Part shown: positions 46,251 to 58,000 of the stretch, in pieces
How the letters are laid out: each line of letters opens with the position of its first letter
Position numbering within the stretch: the stretch's first letter is position 1
From: Ceratorhiza oryzae-sativae
Taxonomy: Eukaryota; Basidiomycota; Agaricomycetes; Cantharellales; Ceratobasidiaceae
Direction: 5' to 3'
Assembly (NCBI GenBank): GCA_030998015.1
Contig: JARWMV010000245.1
Location: 1,022,413 to 1,086,412, forward strand
Length of the DNA stretch: 64,000 nt
Program-made: the position numbers and the translations under genes
The notes under the pieces: model-generated
What the model saw: the letters and a program-made list of their open reading frames with translations, nothing else
What the model was told of the DNA's origin: nothing
The model's database searches: none

Positions 46251-46855
46251 TCAGAAGCCACCGACGGCAGCAATGATACTCCTAGCCTTGGACTCGGCGG
46301 CATCGTAGCGATCGGGATACGCAGACACCTGAACGGCCTGGGCAAGTTGACCAGGGGTCATGCTGGAGGTCGCAACGCGAACAGCCTTGTCGATGAAGGC
46401 GTTGGTAGCATGCGTGACATCCAAGCAGAGAGACGAGGGGCTGCACCAGCCTTGCGAGGGGCGCTGCTGGAAGACACCGAGGCTGTCACGATCACCGCAG
46501 TTCACTGGTTGGGCATCAGTAAGAAAACTTGGTTGTATGCGCTCCGAACGTTAACTTACGGTTGTTAACGCTATTGAAAAGAGGTCAGATGTCGTAATCA
46601 ACATGCGATAACCAAGTGTACTTACTGAGACTCAACCCAGCCGGTCTCAAAGAGAGCCAGCATCAACCTCTGTGAAGCGTTGCGGCCCTTGGCTACGTTG
46701 CGAATAGTAGTTGCAACTGACCTAAATAGCGGGCGAGGTTAATGACTAAATACTAGGCTAGGGACTTTTACTTGCTTGTTGTAGTCGGAGGGAATGGTGC
46801 ATCCTGCTGCTAGAGAGGCAAGGCCTAGAGCTGCACTGATGGTGACGAACTTCAT
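46251..46855 (-). CDS. Small secreted lysozyme-fold/transglycosylase-like protein
   Basis: Start at 46855 gives signal peptide MKFVTISAALGLASLAAG. The mature protein (about 125 residues) has SVATTIRNVAKGRNASQR, LMLALFETGWVESHVNN, LNCGDRDSLGVFQQRPSQGW, then DKAVRVATSSMTPGQLAQAVQ and ends IIAAVGGF. The GWVES / NCGDRDSLGVFQQRPSQGW pattern is one I associate with a family common in actinobacteria and scattered in fungi, related to lysozyme-fold transglycosylases. The Glu of VESH is the candidate catalytic acid. Four exons, including an 11-nt one (46560-46570) that restores VESHVNNLNCGD. The TATAAAAG box is ideal (46927-46934). It may act on bacterial cell walls (inference). The activity is not certain. 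Confidence 0.75.
46560..46570 (-). other. Putative 11-nt microexon of the lysozyme-like gene
   Basis: The minus strand reads CGTTAACAACC between an intron ending CAATAG and a donor GTAAGT. Phases 2 and 0 fit, giving H-VNN-LNCGD. Skipping it breaks the frame before the conserved motif. Confidence 0.65.
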
Positions 46856-47836
46856 GGTGGATTTGTTTTTAGGGAGGGAGAGACTGTGGATGCTCAAGCT
46901 GAAGCTACACCGAATATTTCACCTCTCTTTTATACGTTTTCCATAGCCGGGTCGTCGCCGACTGCTGATCGGTGGGTTAGAGTTCCTCCGTCGCGTACAC
47001 CCATTTTGACAGGACCAAGCGTACCCGAGTAATGTTGCATGTGCAAACCTGCATTCTAACGATGAATGGGACTGTCAAACTCTCGGTTCTTTTGATGCCA
47101 GTGTTGAAAACATTGAAATCCATGTCAGAAGAAAGTGATCGAAGGCGGCGATCTACAGGCAGGGGGGCATGGCAGAGTCGAGGAAAGTGGTTCGCCAATC
47201 AGTGCGCCGCGCTTCTTTGATCCAGCAATAACTCGGGGCTCCATCGAGGCCCGCTTGTTTCCGCATTCTCACATGTGCCGATGACATCCGGTGACTCTTC
47301 GTACGTGATCTTCCAAGGTGAAGCATTCAGAGCTGATGGGATGGGATACTTTGGGCAAGACGCCTGGTTCAAGCGCATGGTAATACGTGGATATATGCGT
47401 ACCGATGTGATGCGGCTGCCCGACCTAGGGCGGCTGCCAAAACTTTAGCCACTCGGCATTGGCGAAGCGCAGCACTGCGATGTGCAACCGGCAATGAATG
47501 CGCGTTCATAGAACATTATGAGATTTTGCGTGGCAGAAATATCGGTAATGGTAGATTAGCCAAGCGTTGCTCAAGTTTCAGGATAACCAAGAACATAGAT
47601 TGCAAGATCGTACAAGTACAATGGAGCGTGCGAATAAACGACCTGAAGTAAGGTTTGGGTTAGCGTATGTTTATAGAAAGGCCAGAGAAAGCTCAAATTC
47701 AGACATTAAAATGATTCCGGATAGACTGCGTCCTCATAAAATCAGTAGAGGGAGTCTTTGTGTCATCGCGTGGGTAGTTGGTCCGCCAGCCACTGAAGGG
47801 GCATGAGTCTCACCTTTGCTAATCCAATCACTCGCT
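46856..47836. promoter_or_regulatory. Promoter of the lysozyme-like gene and spacer to RPS12
   Basis: The minus-strand TATAAAAG at 46934-46927 lies 72-79 bp before the start codon at 46855. The remaining about 900 bp shows only short unconvincing open frames on both strands. No gene is called. Confidence 0.6.
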
Positions 47837-48336
47837 TTACCGGTTCTTGAAGTACTCGAGCAGAACGTTGAGACCCTCGCTCTCCTGACCATAGTCTTTG
47901 ACAACGACGCACGAGCATCCCACAATCTTGCGGGGGTTGCCCTCTCGGTCAATCTTGCATAGACCGGCCCAGGTGCCGAGAACTTTGGCGTCTCCGACCT
48001 TAATCAAGTTAATGTTATGCTCGGCGCATAGCGCAACAATGAGCTTGATGTATTCGGCCTCGGTACAGCTTTCGACGAGCACGCAAAGGTGAGCCTGACG
48101 TTTGTCGAGCGCCTTGGCCGCCTCTCGGAGACCGCGAGCAAGTCCATCGTGGAGCAGAGCGTTCTTGAGGACCTCCTATATGCGGTGGACGGAATTTTGA
48201 GCTCCCCAAATCATTAAAACTTGTGGTGGCTCACCTGCAGAGCGTCCTCAACCGACATCTTTCCTTTTGGTGCTTCTTGGGCGACCTCAACCTCGGCGGG
48301 AGGGTCAACAGCGGGGGCATCTCCAGCGTCAGACAT
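47837..48336 (-). CDS. RPS12: 40S ribosomal protein eS12
   Basis: Small-subunit protein of the cytosolic ribosome, located at the beak. Start at 48336 ([18 protein letters not shown]), an acidic N-terminus followed by MSVEDALQ. After a single intron of about 60 nt comes [33 protein letters not shown]. Then [41 protein letters not shown] and [25 protein letters not shown] follow, and it ends NR. The L7Ae-like fold motifs and length (about 148 residues) are standard. A T-rich tract upstream is usual for ribosomal-protein promoters. Confidence 0.97.
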
Positions 48337-48592
48337 CCTTCCCAAAGTCAGCATAGTGGTCCCGACGCCGCAGTGTACATACTTTTAAATGTTTAATTTA
48401 CAGAAATTTGGTGATGTCGTCTTCCGCTATCTTCGATGTTGCAGGAGCAAAAGTGATTGTGTTGATACAAGCAGCTTCAAATCGGATACAATGGGGACGG
48501 GTGGCTGATTGGTACTATACAGCGTTACACAGTAACACGGTAACATCAGGTCTATAAAAGTGGTATGTACAAAAAGCAAGACCACACATAAA

Positions 48593-50133
48593 TTAGCTCA
48601 AGTCGACCTCAACTGTTTCCCCTACTTCGTCGTCCGCATTTTCCGAGCCAGTGTTTGCTCCTGATTTCTTTTCCTCTGGTCTATTAGTCTCGGAGCTTGC
48701 CTCGGCAGCCGCTTTGTTCGCCTCCTCCTCATCATGATGGCCAACCACGATCTGCGGAACGCTCGGGGGAGGGGTAGGAGGGGGAAACTGAAAGTCTCTT
48801 TTCATCGTGCCGCTCCGCGAACGGGGTTCAACCGGTGTCTCCCGAGCCTTTTCCAGCTCTCCCTCATCCAGCTTGTCATCATGTGAATCAACTTTGATTG
48901 TAGGCACAGGGGGAAGCTCATGCTCCACCGATGGGCGGGTCTCTCCTTGCCGTGCCCGCGTTACGGGACTCGGAGCTCGATCGATGTCCCCCGGTCCGGC
49001 TGTGGACGCGCCAGAGGGCGCCGACTGCAGCGAATCTCTATTTGGTGTCTGAGAGCTGGGCCGGGCGAATGGCGGAGCGTTCATAGGAGCCGACGGAGTT
49101 GCTCCAAGATAGTAACCTGAGATAGGCACCATTCTATTGGGATCATGATTAGCCAAATGTCGTAGTTGATCGAATACCAGCTCACTTTTTCTCAGCGTGA
49201 CATGCAAGAATCCAATGTGGCTGTACAACTGGTATGCTCATCTGCAACGCTTTTTGATATTCTACGCTCGGTCCGCCTGATGCCTGTCCGCTTGTAGGTG
49301 CCGCTGCTGGCGTTGTGCAAACGAAGTGTGTGGTATCTATTTGTATCTTGTCGCTCCACTTGGCTCGCATTTCCCTAAGTACGAGTTTGGCACGCTCTAA
49401 CATGACAGTATCCTGAACAGTGCCAAAGCAAACTGAGATACCAGAGGTGTCGGTGATGGTGTGTGTGCGTAGTCGGATAATATTAGATGGGAAGGTACCA
49501 GCAGTAGTTCGCAAGATGAGTTGAAAGGTATATTCCGTGTTAACATCGAGTCCAGACAGTTTCGTAGAAGTGTTCGTAGTTGGAGATGGAATCGAAGCAA
49601 GCCTCTGGCCGTTTCGATAGATATCCAGTGATCGCAGTTTAGCGGTGGCCAGCTTAATGAGAGGCCACTCAAGCGTAACCGAGGTTTGTGTGACGTTGCG
49701 AACCTATCGGGAGATGAGTGTTGAGAAAGTAATTACACGAACAACGAACCTCGAGCGCTGGGGGTTCCGGCGCGACCTTGCCGAAAGTCTCTAGTATTGC
49801 ATCCTGCAAATCCCAAAACTCTTTCTGCTGACGCTTCTCCTCTACAACATTCCTGTTTACTGAAATATTGACGATCGACCCGGTGGTCACACCCGGAGGC
49901 AATAGCAGGGATGGAAACTCGATTAAGTGTGCCCGTTCGCCAATCAGGATCTATTCGCCCGCGTAAATGACCAGCACTATCCATTTTATCAAAAACGTAC
50001 AGCCATTCCGGCATCTTTGGGTCGCTTTGAGTGACATTTGCTACTTCAAGCGGTGAATCTGCTTACCCAGCTTTCCAACTGTGAAAGTGAAGCTTTCCTC
50101 CGTTCCAGACTTATTGTTCACTTTCGCTGCCAT
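48593..50133 (-). CDS. CHS5: Chs5 (exomer scaffold for chitin synthase export)
   Basis: Core of the exomer complex at the trans-Golgi, required in yeast to carry Chs3 chitin synthase to the plasma membrane. Start at 50133 (MAAKVNNKSGTEES). The N-terminal dimerisation part is [33 protein letters not shown], joined through a 14-nt exon. A helical ARF-binding region follows (VVEEKRQQKEFWDLQDAILE). The FN3 domain is NVTQTSVTLEWPLIKLATA to YTFQLILRTTAGTF. The BRCT domain is DTSGISVCFG to TTHFVCTTP and VVQPHWILACHAEKK, followed by VPISGYYLG. The long Pro/Ser/Glu tail ends GETVEVDLS; such acidic tails are usual in Chs5. The order FN3-BRCT is diagnostic. About six introns. Confidence 0.92.
50001..50014 (-). 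other. 14-nt microexon of CHS5
   Basis: The minus strand encodes (D)AGMA between an acceptor CCAAAG and a donor GTACGT. Including it gives [12 protein letters not shown], which aligns with the corresponding N-terminal strand of yeast Chs5. No other join keeps frame. Confidence 0.7.
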
Positions 50134-50809
50134 GTTTGCGATGGCCTAACTGCAGCGTATTGCTTTATCGTAGAGATTAAACACTAGCACCAAGGGAATA
50201 GTACCGATGCAAGTCGGTTTAGTCGTAACCCGGACGGGAGAGCCCACTGTCACGTGGTGGTATGCAAATAAACGTGTGGCGTCTATAAGCACTGGATCAC
50301 ACCGGCTAAGCGCTCACTCAGAACTTTTGATTTTTCTATGAACAAACGATTCGCCAGTAATACATGTTTAAATGGCTGTTTTTAATCAAAACTAATACAC
50401 GATTTTCTCTTTTTACTTCTGTACCTCGAGTCGGGCCCTCCAAATACTCCACATGGCTCGAATGAATAAACTTGGCTGTTATTCGTATGATGAGTGCATG
50501 AGTTCGAGACGTGTTGGGATAACCGATATGCTTACTCTTAGCAAATCTATGTTTGGTGCGATCAGCTGTATACAATTATTCACGCTCAACGCTACAGCCT
50601 TATCCTATGGACCAATCATCAGTAAAAGCGTCACAGGGTCTTTTTCTAAAATGAACATACCCGGCTGGCAACGCTAACCACGCCACGCCAGTAACTCCTT
50701 CCGAATGCACCCAAGTCCGGCGATTCACCAACTGCTAATTCTGTGGTACTCCTCCCGTAATCCTATTGCGAGTAATAAATGCGTGTTAATATTTTGATTT
50801 AAGGGCTAA
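50134..50809. other. Intergenic spacer upstream of CHS5
   Basis: A 676-bp spacer containing the CHS5 promoter. A plus-strand open frame (50453-50677) has no recognisable motif or intron context. No TATA box is obvious. It includes the 3' flank of the monooxygenase gene. Confidence 0.45.
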
Positions 50810-52573
50810 TCATTGCGGACTCGCCGAATCTTTGGTGGAATCCCACATGTGCATCACTCGAGGATACTGCCGCGCGATCATCTCCGACGAAAATGTATCC
50901 GGAAGCACATAGCCCTCGTTGCTTGCAATCTTCGTGTCTAACAACGCGCCGTTGAGGGTGGCGACATCCACCATTGCTTTGCTAATGCCTTGTCCAAAGG
51001 TTGGGTTGACCCCTATCAATCCCCGCATTCAATTGACCATATTTGTGGGTCCGTAAGCATAAACCTACGGAGAACGCTATCGCCAATTGTAACAAAATTG
51101 GATGGTTTGGGTGCCTTGGAATAATCGATTTTGTAGCACACACCTGTACGCATCATTCAGCCACAAACAGAGAACAGCCGCAATGACTTTACCCATTTTG
51201 CAGTATTTGAACTGTGGATCAATCCTGTCTTCTTTCAATGCGCTCTTGATCATCTGGAGACTATCTATAACCGCAGCCCGGCTTGCGTCTTCTCCGGAAG
51301 GTGCGCCGTTCACGGCGTTTTGCCATATAGAATCCACTTTTTCAATATAATCGCTAAAACTGAGTGGGCGCATATCGGGTGAAAGGTCCCACCCTCCCAT
51401 GCCGCACATTACTAACATCTCTTAGCCCAAAACTTTGGGAAGTGAAACCAGACAGACTCACTATGGTCATTATCTGGTTTAACCATAGTTGCCAGACGGT
51501 TATCCTGTTCAGGATCTGTTATGATACTCTTTATATACCCAAGGTTTTCAAACGTCGAGTAATCATCTAGACCACAATTGAATATGGGCAAGATGTTCCT
51601 CAGTCGACTAGGCACCGGGATAACCGCAGTTGCATAGCTAATTTTGGGATCTGCGGCGCGCCAGTAGAAGCTTCATTCTCCGACTTGTTGAAATGTTACT
51701 CACCGTACGATATCTTTGGGTATGGGCCCCAGTGAGCGCCCTGGGCTTTTTCAAGCAGCCTCGAACATATGGCTGCTGGCCCGCTGCAGTCAGCCAGCAT
51801 GGCCACCTGGAGCTCGGTTGTTGCCACATCGTTGTGTTTGGGCTGAACGATCACTTTTGCAATTCGGCTACCAGTGTCATTTGGAACCACACCAATCACC
51901 ATCCCTTGTGTTACGCTGATGTTCATTATCTCCAGAATATATTCTCGAAGTAGATGTTCCAGATCTATTCTTGAGATATAGACAGTCTTCGGGAGGGCTC
52001 CAGGAGTGAATCGAAGTTTCGTTGTGCCTAGTTGTGCCTGTCCGTTGGACTCGAGGATTCTGCCGCCAAATTTAAGGATTCGCCTATCGAATTCGGGAAT
52101 GATTCCTCGAAGGATTTTCAGAGAGATAGCATGTATGCCTAAAATTACTATTATTTCTACTCCGGCTGAGGTTTGGGCTGAGTCAACAAACCGTGGACTT
52201 GTTCTGCTTGTGCGACCCTTGTGCGTTTTGCTTCGCCCATGGAGTCTGGCTCAACAACTGTGACTTGCTCAAAGAAGCGACTGCATACTATTGCCGTAGC
52301 CAGGCCCGCTAGACTTCATCCCACCGTCACAGTTTGAAGGCTAACTGCAGATGGTGGAGCATAGATTAGAACTCACCTCCCCCCCGCAATAACGGCCCTA
52401 CCCGCAATGCGTTTTGAAGGCCGGGGATGTCTTAAGCGACTGACCTCGCCCATTGCTGTAGTCGAATTCATCGCATAGCTACGAACAATGGACCAGAGCA
52501 GTTCTAGCGTGATAAAAACTGTGCCTATGACGAGCAAGGTATACTGGACGATTGAGATAACTGATTTGAGCAT
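50810..52573 (-). CDS. Membrane-anchored FAD-dependent monooxygenase
   Basis: Group A flavin monooxygenase. Start at 52573 (MLKSVISIVQYTLLVIG), an N-terminal membrane helix. The FAD ADP-binding turn is rebuilt by splicing: GRAVIAGGSLAGLATAIV, then FEQVTVVEPDSM. VHG is spliced to IHAISLKILRGIIPEF. FTPGALPKTVYISRIDLEHLL, VAMLADCSGP (the DG/DCSG motif) and ISYDPKISYATAVIPVP follow. The second FAD motif is FVTIGDSVLR-VNPTFGQGI (GD and P). It ends KDSASPQ. The joins up to about 51170 work. Between LCLWLNDAYR and APKPSNF (about 51100-51160) the only in-frame introns would be 25-29 nt, so either an exon is missing here or the gene is damaged. It may hydroxylate an aromatic or isoprenoid compound; the substrate is unknown. 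Confidence 0.7.
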
Positions 52574-53552
52574 TCTGATCACTGGTCGGAGGTAGGGGGC
52601 TTCGAAGCACCAGATCGACTGGCACTAACGGGCGTGCTTTAAATACCACGAACGTATCAAAAAAAAAAATAGAAGCCGCAGCAGGCTGCCCGCAGTCATG
52701 ATTCCAACGTGTAAGGAAGGGGGTCACGTATTTCCGGATGGTGCCTAAGGAAAAACTAAGGCCAGCATATCGAATGGCCCACTCAGATTCCACGCCACAG
52801 GTTGAAACAACCTTATCTGATCCGGTGGAAGTCGGCTGCGAGGCTAGATGACTATTCATGATAACGGTAGTCGTCTTGGGCAGGCATAGACCAAATAAGT
52901 TGGACCACAGCACAACTATACCATTATAAATCGTTATCGAAGCTTGCTGTTTGTGAAAATCGATTCTGGCATGGCGATTTACACCGTGGGAGCTTCGATT
53001 ATGTACATATGCGCTATTCATACCTGAGCAATGTGAACCAAACACGGAATCCCATCTGGTAATTTGTATCACACGACTGTGAAAGCTTTGGAAGCCTCCG
53101 ATTGCGTATGGTTTTTTTTACAGATAGAGTTGCGGATAGCCCATTGCGCTCAAGGAGTGGTTGACCACGATGGTTACTCGGTAATCTTTAGTTGCACTTC
53201 AAGCCCTCAAATCTGAATGGTTAAGGAGCACTTTATCGCATTTCCTGTTCTGCACCTAATATAAATATGATCTATTCTGACTATTGTTAAATATTGATTA
53301 TGATTCTGCCTGAAACAAGAATTGCGCTCGCGAACGCTTTTCGACAAAGCATGGAGTGCAAGCAAAAATAAACGATATAGACAGAATGTGCACTGAGGAT
53401 TAGGCGCGGTGCGACGGTCTGGTGAGCCACAGATACAAGCAGAAGCAAATAACTTTAAATAATTCTAGCGCTTGTTCGACCACACTGTTACACTCGCGCA
53501 CCAAATGGTATACAACAAGTCGTTTAACTAGTTTCTATGTTACTTATATATA
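52574..53552. other. Spacer between divergent monooxygenase and SKI8 genes
   Basis: A 979-bp region with the promoters of both flanking genes. A 197-codon minus-strand frame overlaps the monooxygenase start but looks non-coding. A TATATATAA lies just before the SKI8 start (about 53546-53554). No gene is called. Confidence 0.45.
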
Positions 53553-54901
53553 ATGGATAAACAAATAGTCCAATCAGTTCTTACAAACGCAAGTTTCAGA
53601 ATCGGGTGCGTAAGACGCAACTGGCTCCTCCAACGGCTTGTGACCTGCTCCCCCCAAGTTCATTCCGATCAGATTTGGAACGTCGAGTGGACGGCATCCA
53701 ATAGAGTAGTATCTATTTCTGCGGATGGGACCGCAGCCTGCTGGTATGTTCAAGTTGAATAATCTCATAACAATCATATCTTACGTCTCCACAGGGACGC
53801 TGGCGGAAAAAAATCGCACACAATACCGGCTCATCCACTAGGGCTGGTTTCTGTTTCAGCATCATCTTCCCCAAATACCGGAGAAAAAGCTGTGTTGAGC
53901 TCTGTGGAAGGAACCGTCTTTCTTTGGGACATTGAATCTCAGAGCGTGTTGGCTAAACGAGAGACATTCAATCGAGAAAAGTTCGAAGAATCGAGTGCGT
54001 ATTTTTTGAAAAGCATACAATCGCTGGGTAACATCTCTAGCTAGCATGGTGCGTTTCAATGCACCCATCTGGGGACTCGTATGTTTCGACTGGGAACGGC
54101 GGTTCAGTTTTTATATGCTCTACCAGTATGGTATGATGAGGTTTCAATATTTCATTTTCTGATGTATAACAGATCCCGAATCCTTTGGAGACAGCAAGGG
54201 AAAGCTCGCGCCCGGGCGAGTAAAATTTGGGATGTGCGTTAAACACGTATGTCGTCGATATCTTGCTTTGTAGGTTGCTCGCTCATCTTAGGAAAGTCTC
54301 CAGATGGCAATCACGTTGCAATGTCGTCGGACGCTGGTCAGATATACGTGTTCAGCTTGGAAACTCAGCAATTAGTTGTCACGTATGCCAGCCATGCAAT
54401 GTGTGTACGGAGTCTAGCATGGAGTTTCGATAATCAGGTGAGCTTCATAACTTCGATTCGTGAAGTTGTCTAAAGAAACAATAGCTACTTCTATCCGCGT
54501 CAGACGACAAGAGATTACTGTTACACGATTTGCGTGTTCCCCCTCCGACGACCCAAGGCGGGCACCCACGCCTAGGTGCAGGCGCAGTTGCTGCATTGAG
54601 TGGCCATGCTAGCTGGGCTCTTTGTGCTAGCCTTAGCGCAGACGCGAAACTGGCTGCAAGTGGGCAAGTCACATTTGAATATCATTACTGGGTGCGTAGA
54701 ACTAACATATTGGCATCAGGTCTGCCGACAAGACTGTTCGTGTATGGGATATTGGGGCTAGGAAGTCTCTGGCCGTTCAGCAACATGCCGGTGAAGTATG
54801 GGGTGTCTTGGAGACCCCTTTCAGCTGGTGGTGGGAACACTTTTGTAACGGGCGGTGAAAGTCGGGCCGTTGAATGGTGGAGTTCTGCCGGTGTATCTTA
54901 A
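53553..54901 (+). CDS. SKI8: Ski8/WDR61-type WD40 protein
   Basis: WD40 beta-propeller of the Ski complex, which feeds RNA to the cytosolic exosome; Ski8 also helps meiotic recombination. A short first exon (MDKQIVQSVLTNASFRI) is spliced to HSDQIWNVEWTASNRVV. WD-type blades follow: ISADGTAACW, EGTVFLWDIES, MHPSGDSYVSTGNGG, SPDGNHVAMSSDAGQIYVFS, CVRSLAWSFDNQ, LSGHASWALCASLSAD and KTVRVWDIGARKSL. The end is WGVSWRPLSAGGG, TFVTGGESRAVEWW and SSAGVS. The VEWW close with a free Ser-rich end matches the Ski8/WDR61 pattern. Length is about 340 residues. At least seven introns; the SADKTVRVWD join lies across an intron near 54676-54720. TATATATAA lies right before the chosen ATG, so the transcript start could be very near; an alternative start cannot be excluded. 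Confidence 0.78.
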
Positions 54902-55080
54902 TACAAGGCTCTTCTGGTGTGATACGAATGCTGCATTGTTTGAGTGAACCTAGTGTTGAGCAGCTTCTCCGCGGTTCAGGTCGACTACTTATAACCTGGA
55001 ATCTTATTCGTGTGCTGTTTGTCACGTGCCAAAGTTGAGTTTCTAGAGCTTCCTCATCCAGTTATCGAGAATCTCGAGGG

Positions 55081-58000
55081 ATGTCTCAAGGCCAAGGTAA
55101 TAGCTATATACAATAGGTAGCCTGGGGCTGAAATTGATTTTAACAGAACATGATACCCGTAAGGACCTAACTTGTCTTGCGAGCAACAGCTTAAACCAAT
55201 CAGGTGAACCCGATGTTCAGACGGTGTCTAATGGCAATGCTCAGGACACAGAAATTGTAAGCGAAACAGCGAAGCTTGCATGGAACGTCGAGTAGGCTCG
55301 ACTAATAATTCTTGGTGTATGGAACTAGGCTCCAGTCACAAGTTTGACATCCGAAGGTGAATATATCCGCTCAACTCGGCCGCTGCTCCATGAGTTTATA
55401 GAGAGTGTAGGTACACACCAAACTCACGGCGAAGAAGTGGACTCACCTACGGGTGGAGAGAACGAGGAAGACGGGAGCTGGTCAGAACAAAGTGGCGACG
55501 AAGATGACGAGGAGAGTGTCGGGTCCGACGAGAACGAAGACGAAGAAGAGGAAGACGTAGAACCGAGCCTTAAGTACAATATTTTCAGTGGGGATACGCA
55601 TCAGCTTCTGGAAAAGGACTCTGCTTGTGCCTTGGTGATATCTGCTACCGCAGTGGTGAGTCTTACTTGCACCAGTCCCTTCCCAGGTGCTAACTGGAGC
55701 CCCTTAATAGCTTCTAGGCACACACAATGGTATCGTACATATTCTTGACTTCGATGGGGTCCGTCAACGATCTTATCGGCCTCATACGGCCACAATTACC
55801 GACATGAGCATTGATACTACTGGAGACTTCGTTGCTACTGCTTCAATAGACGGTGAGCCACACGATTGGTCTTGACATGGCCAAAAGTTGCCAACCTCAC
55901 AGAAAAGGCCAGGTTGTTATACACTCCCTCACCACCCCGGAATCGTATGTTTTTAATCTGAAGCGCCCGATGAGGACTGTTGCCCTGGAGCCCTCCTTTG
56001 GAGCCCGCGGTTCTCGTGCATTTATTTGTGGTGGCCTTGCCGGCACCCTTGTCTTACATGAAAAGGGTTGGCTCGGCCACAAAGAAACTACACTTCACTC
56101 TGGCGGAGAAGGTCCTGTTTGGGCCTCAGCTTGGAGAACCACTTTGATCGCCTGGGCGTGCGACACGGGGGTAAGACTCTATGATACTGGCTCTAGCTCG
56201 CGAGTGGCCTATCTGGATCGGCCGGCCAATAGTCCAAGGGCAGATTTGTTTCGGTGTAGCCTCAAGTGGCAAGACGATGTAACGTTACTGGTAGCTTGGG
56301 CAGATTATATCAAGGTAGCTCGCGTTCGGCGTCGAGGAGAATCGACAACTGCCAATGCTAGTGGCATATCGATAGAAGTGCAAGCCGTGCTGCAGGTTGA
56401 TTGCATGATAGCAGGGCTTTCTCCGTATTCGGATGCAGGGTCATTCCTCATCTTGGCCTATGTTACGCCGGACTCATTTGCGGATGTCGATGATTTACCA
56501 CCAACTAGCCGCGAAGCACAGAAACGCAAAGCAGCACATCGGCCTGAGTTGCGGCTCATATCTCGCGCTGGCGAGGAGCATGCATCGGATGCTTTGAGTA
56601 TTTCTGGATATCATTCGTATGGCTGCAACGACTACTTGCTAGCTGAAGGGCTTGGGACTCAAGGAGCTTTTTGGATCGTGCTTAGTCCCCAAACTTTGAT
56701 AGTTGCTCGTCCGAGAGATGCCAGGGATCATATCGAATGGCTTGTTGAGCGAAAGCGTTACGAGGAAGCATTGGAGGCCGTTGAGGAACTTGGGTCAAAA
56801 CATGAAATAGATGCTGAAGCAATTGGTCAAAAATACTTGCAGCACCTAGTGGACGACGGTAGAATTCTTGTGAAATAGAATTCAAACAAATATGCTTAGA
56901 GGGCCCTTGCTTTTCTAGGTGAATACGACAAGGCCGCTCATATGACGCCAAAGGCCCTCGCGGCGAACGCGAAGGCATGGGAGCATTGGATTTTCCTTTT
57001 CGCGGGAAAAGGCCACCTTGGCGTATGTTTCTCGTCACCCAATGTGTGTCGCTACTGACCTGCTATCAGTCAATTATTCCCTTTATACCGATTCGTGAGC
57101 CTCAGCTCGGACATGTTATCTACGAGATGATTTTGGCGTACATGCTAGGCCACGATCATGAGGTTAGTCCTTATGAATAATGGAGAATTATGGATACTTA
57201 ACAGTATGTGTTGAAGGGCTTGCTCCGGCTCATCAAATCGTGGCCGACAACTATCTATGATATTCCTTCAGTCATTGTGGCAGTTAAATCTGTACATGAA
57301 GGGTCCCCCAAAGCACCCATACTCATGGATTGTTTAGCGGAATTGTGAGTGTTTAATTTGCCTCGAGCTACAATAACCAAACTAGCATAATAGATACATC
57401 GCGAATCGCCAACCAGGCCAAGCGTTGCCATATTTACTTCGTCTCAGGCGTCCCAGTGTTTTTGATCTTATTCGCGAGCACAATCTCTTCACCGCTTTGC
57501 GGGATGATGCTCTTCTGCTCGTCGAATTCGATCAAGAGCTGGAAGAGAAGAGAAGATCTGATACTCAGCCTGACGGAGTTGACTTCACTAAACCGGCCAT
57601 CCCACATACAGCAATCCAGCTTCTTGTGGAAAATACTCACGCAATTCCCGTAGGTACTTGAACTCTCTTCAAAACTCTCGCTGATATAATTCACCGGAGC
57701 AGATTAATCGGGTTGTAGAGCAACTCCAAACCAATCGATTTTTCTTGTACTTATACCTCGCGGCATTATTCGAGGAAGATCCTGAGCATGTCTCAGACTA
57801 CGCTGATGTCCAAGTCGAGCTGTTTGCTGAATTCTCTCCCGAAAAACTGATCGACTTCCTCCGTGCGAGCAGTTACTATAATCTTGAACGGGTAATTGAA
57901 CATACTGTGGCATAATTCCCCGTGGGCTAACCATCAGCACAGGCTTTCAGAATATGCGATCAGCGCGACTTGGTTCCAGAACAGGTTTTCCTGCTCGGTC

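Noticed and set aside
52479..53072. A 197-codon open frame on the minus strand
   Set aside because: It overlaps the start of the monooxygenase in another frame, shows no domain, signal peptide or composition typical of coding DNA, and has no splice-linked continuation.
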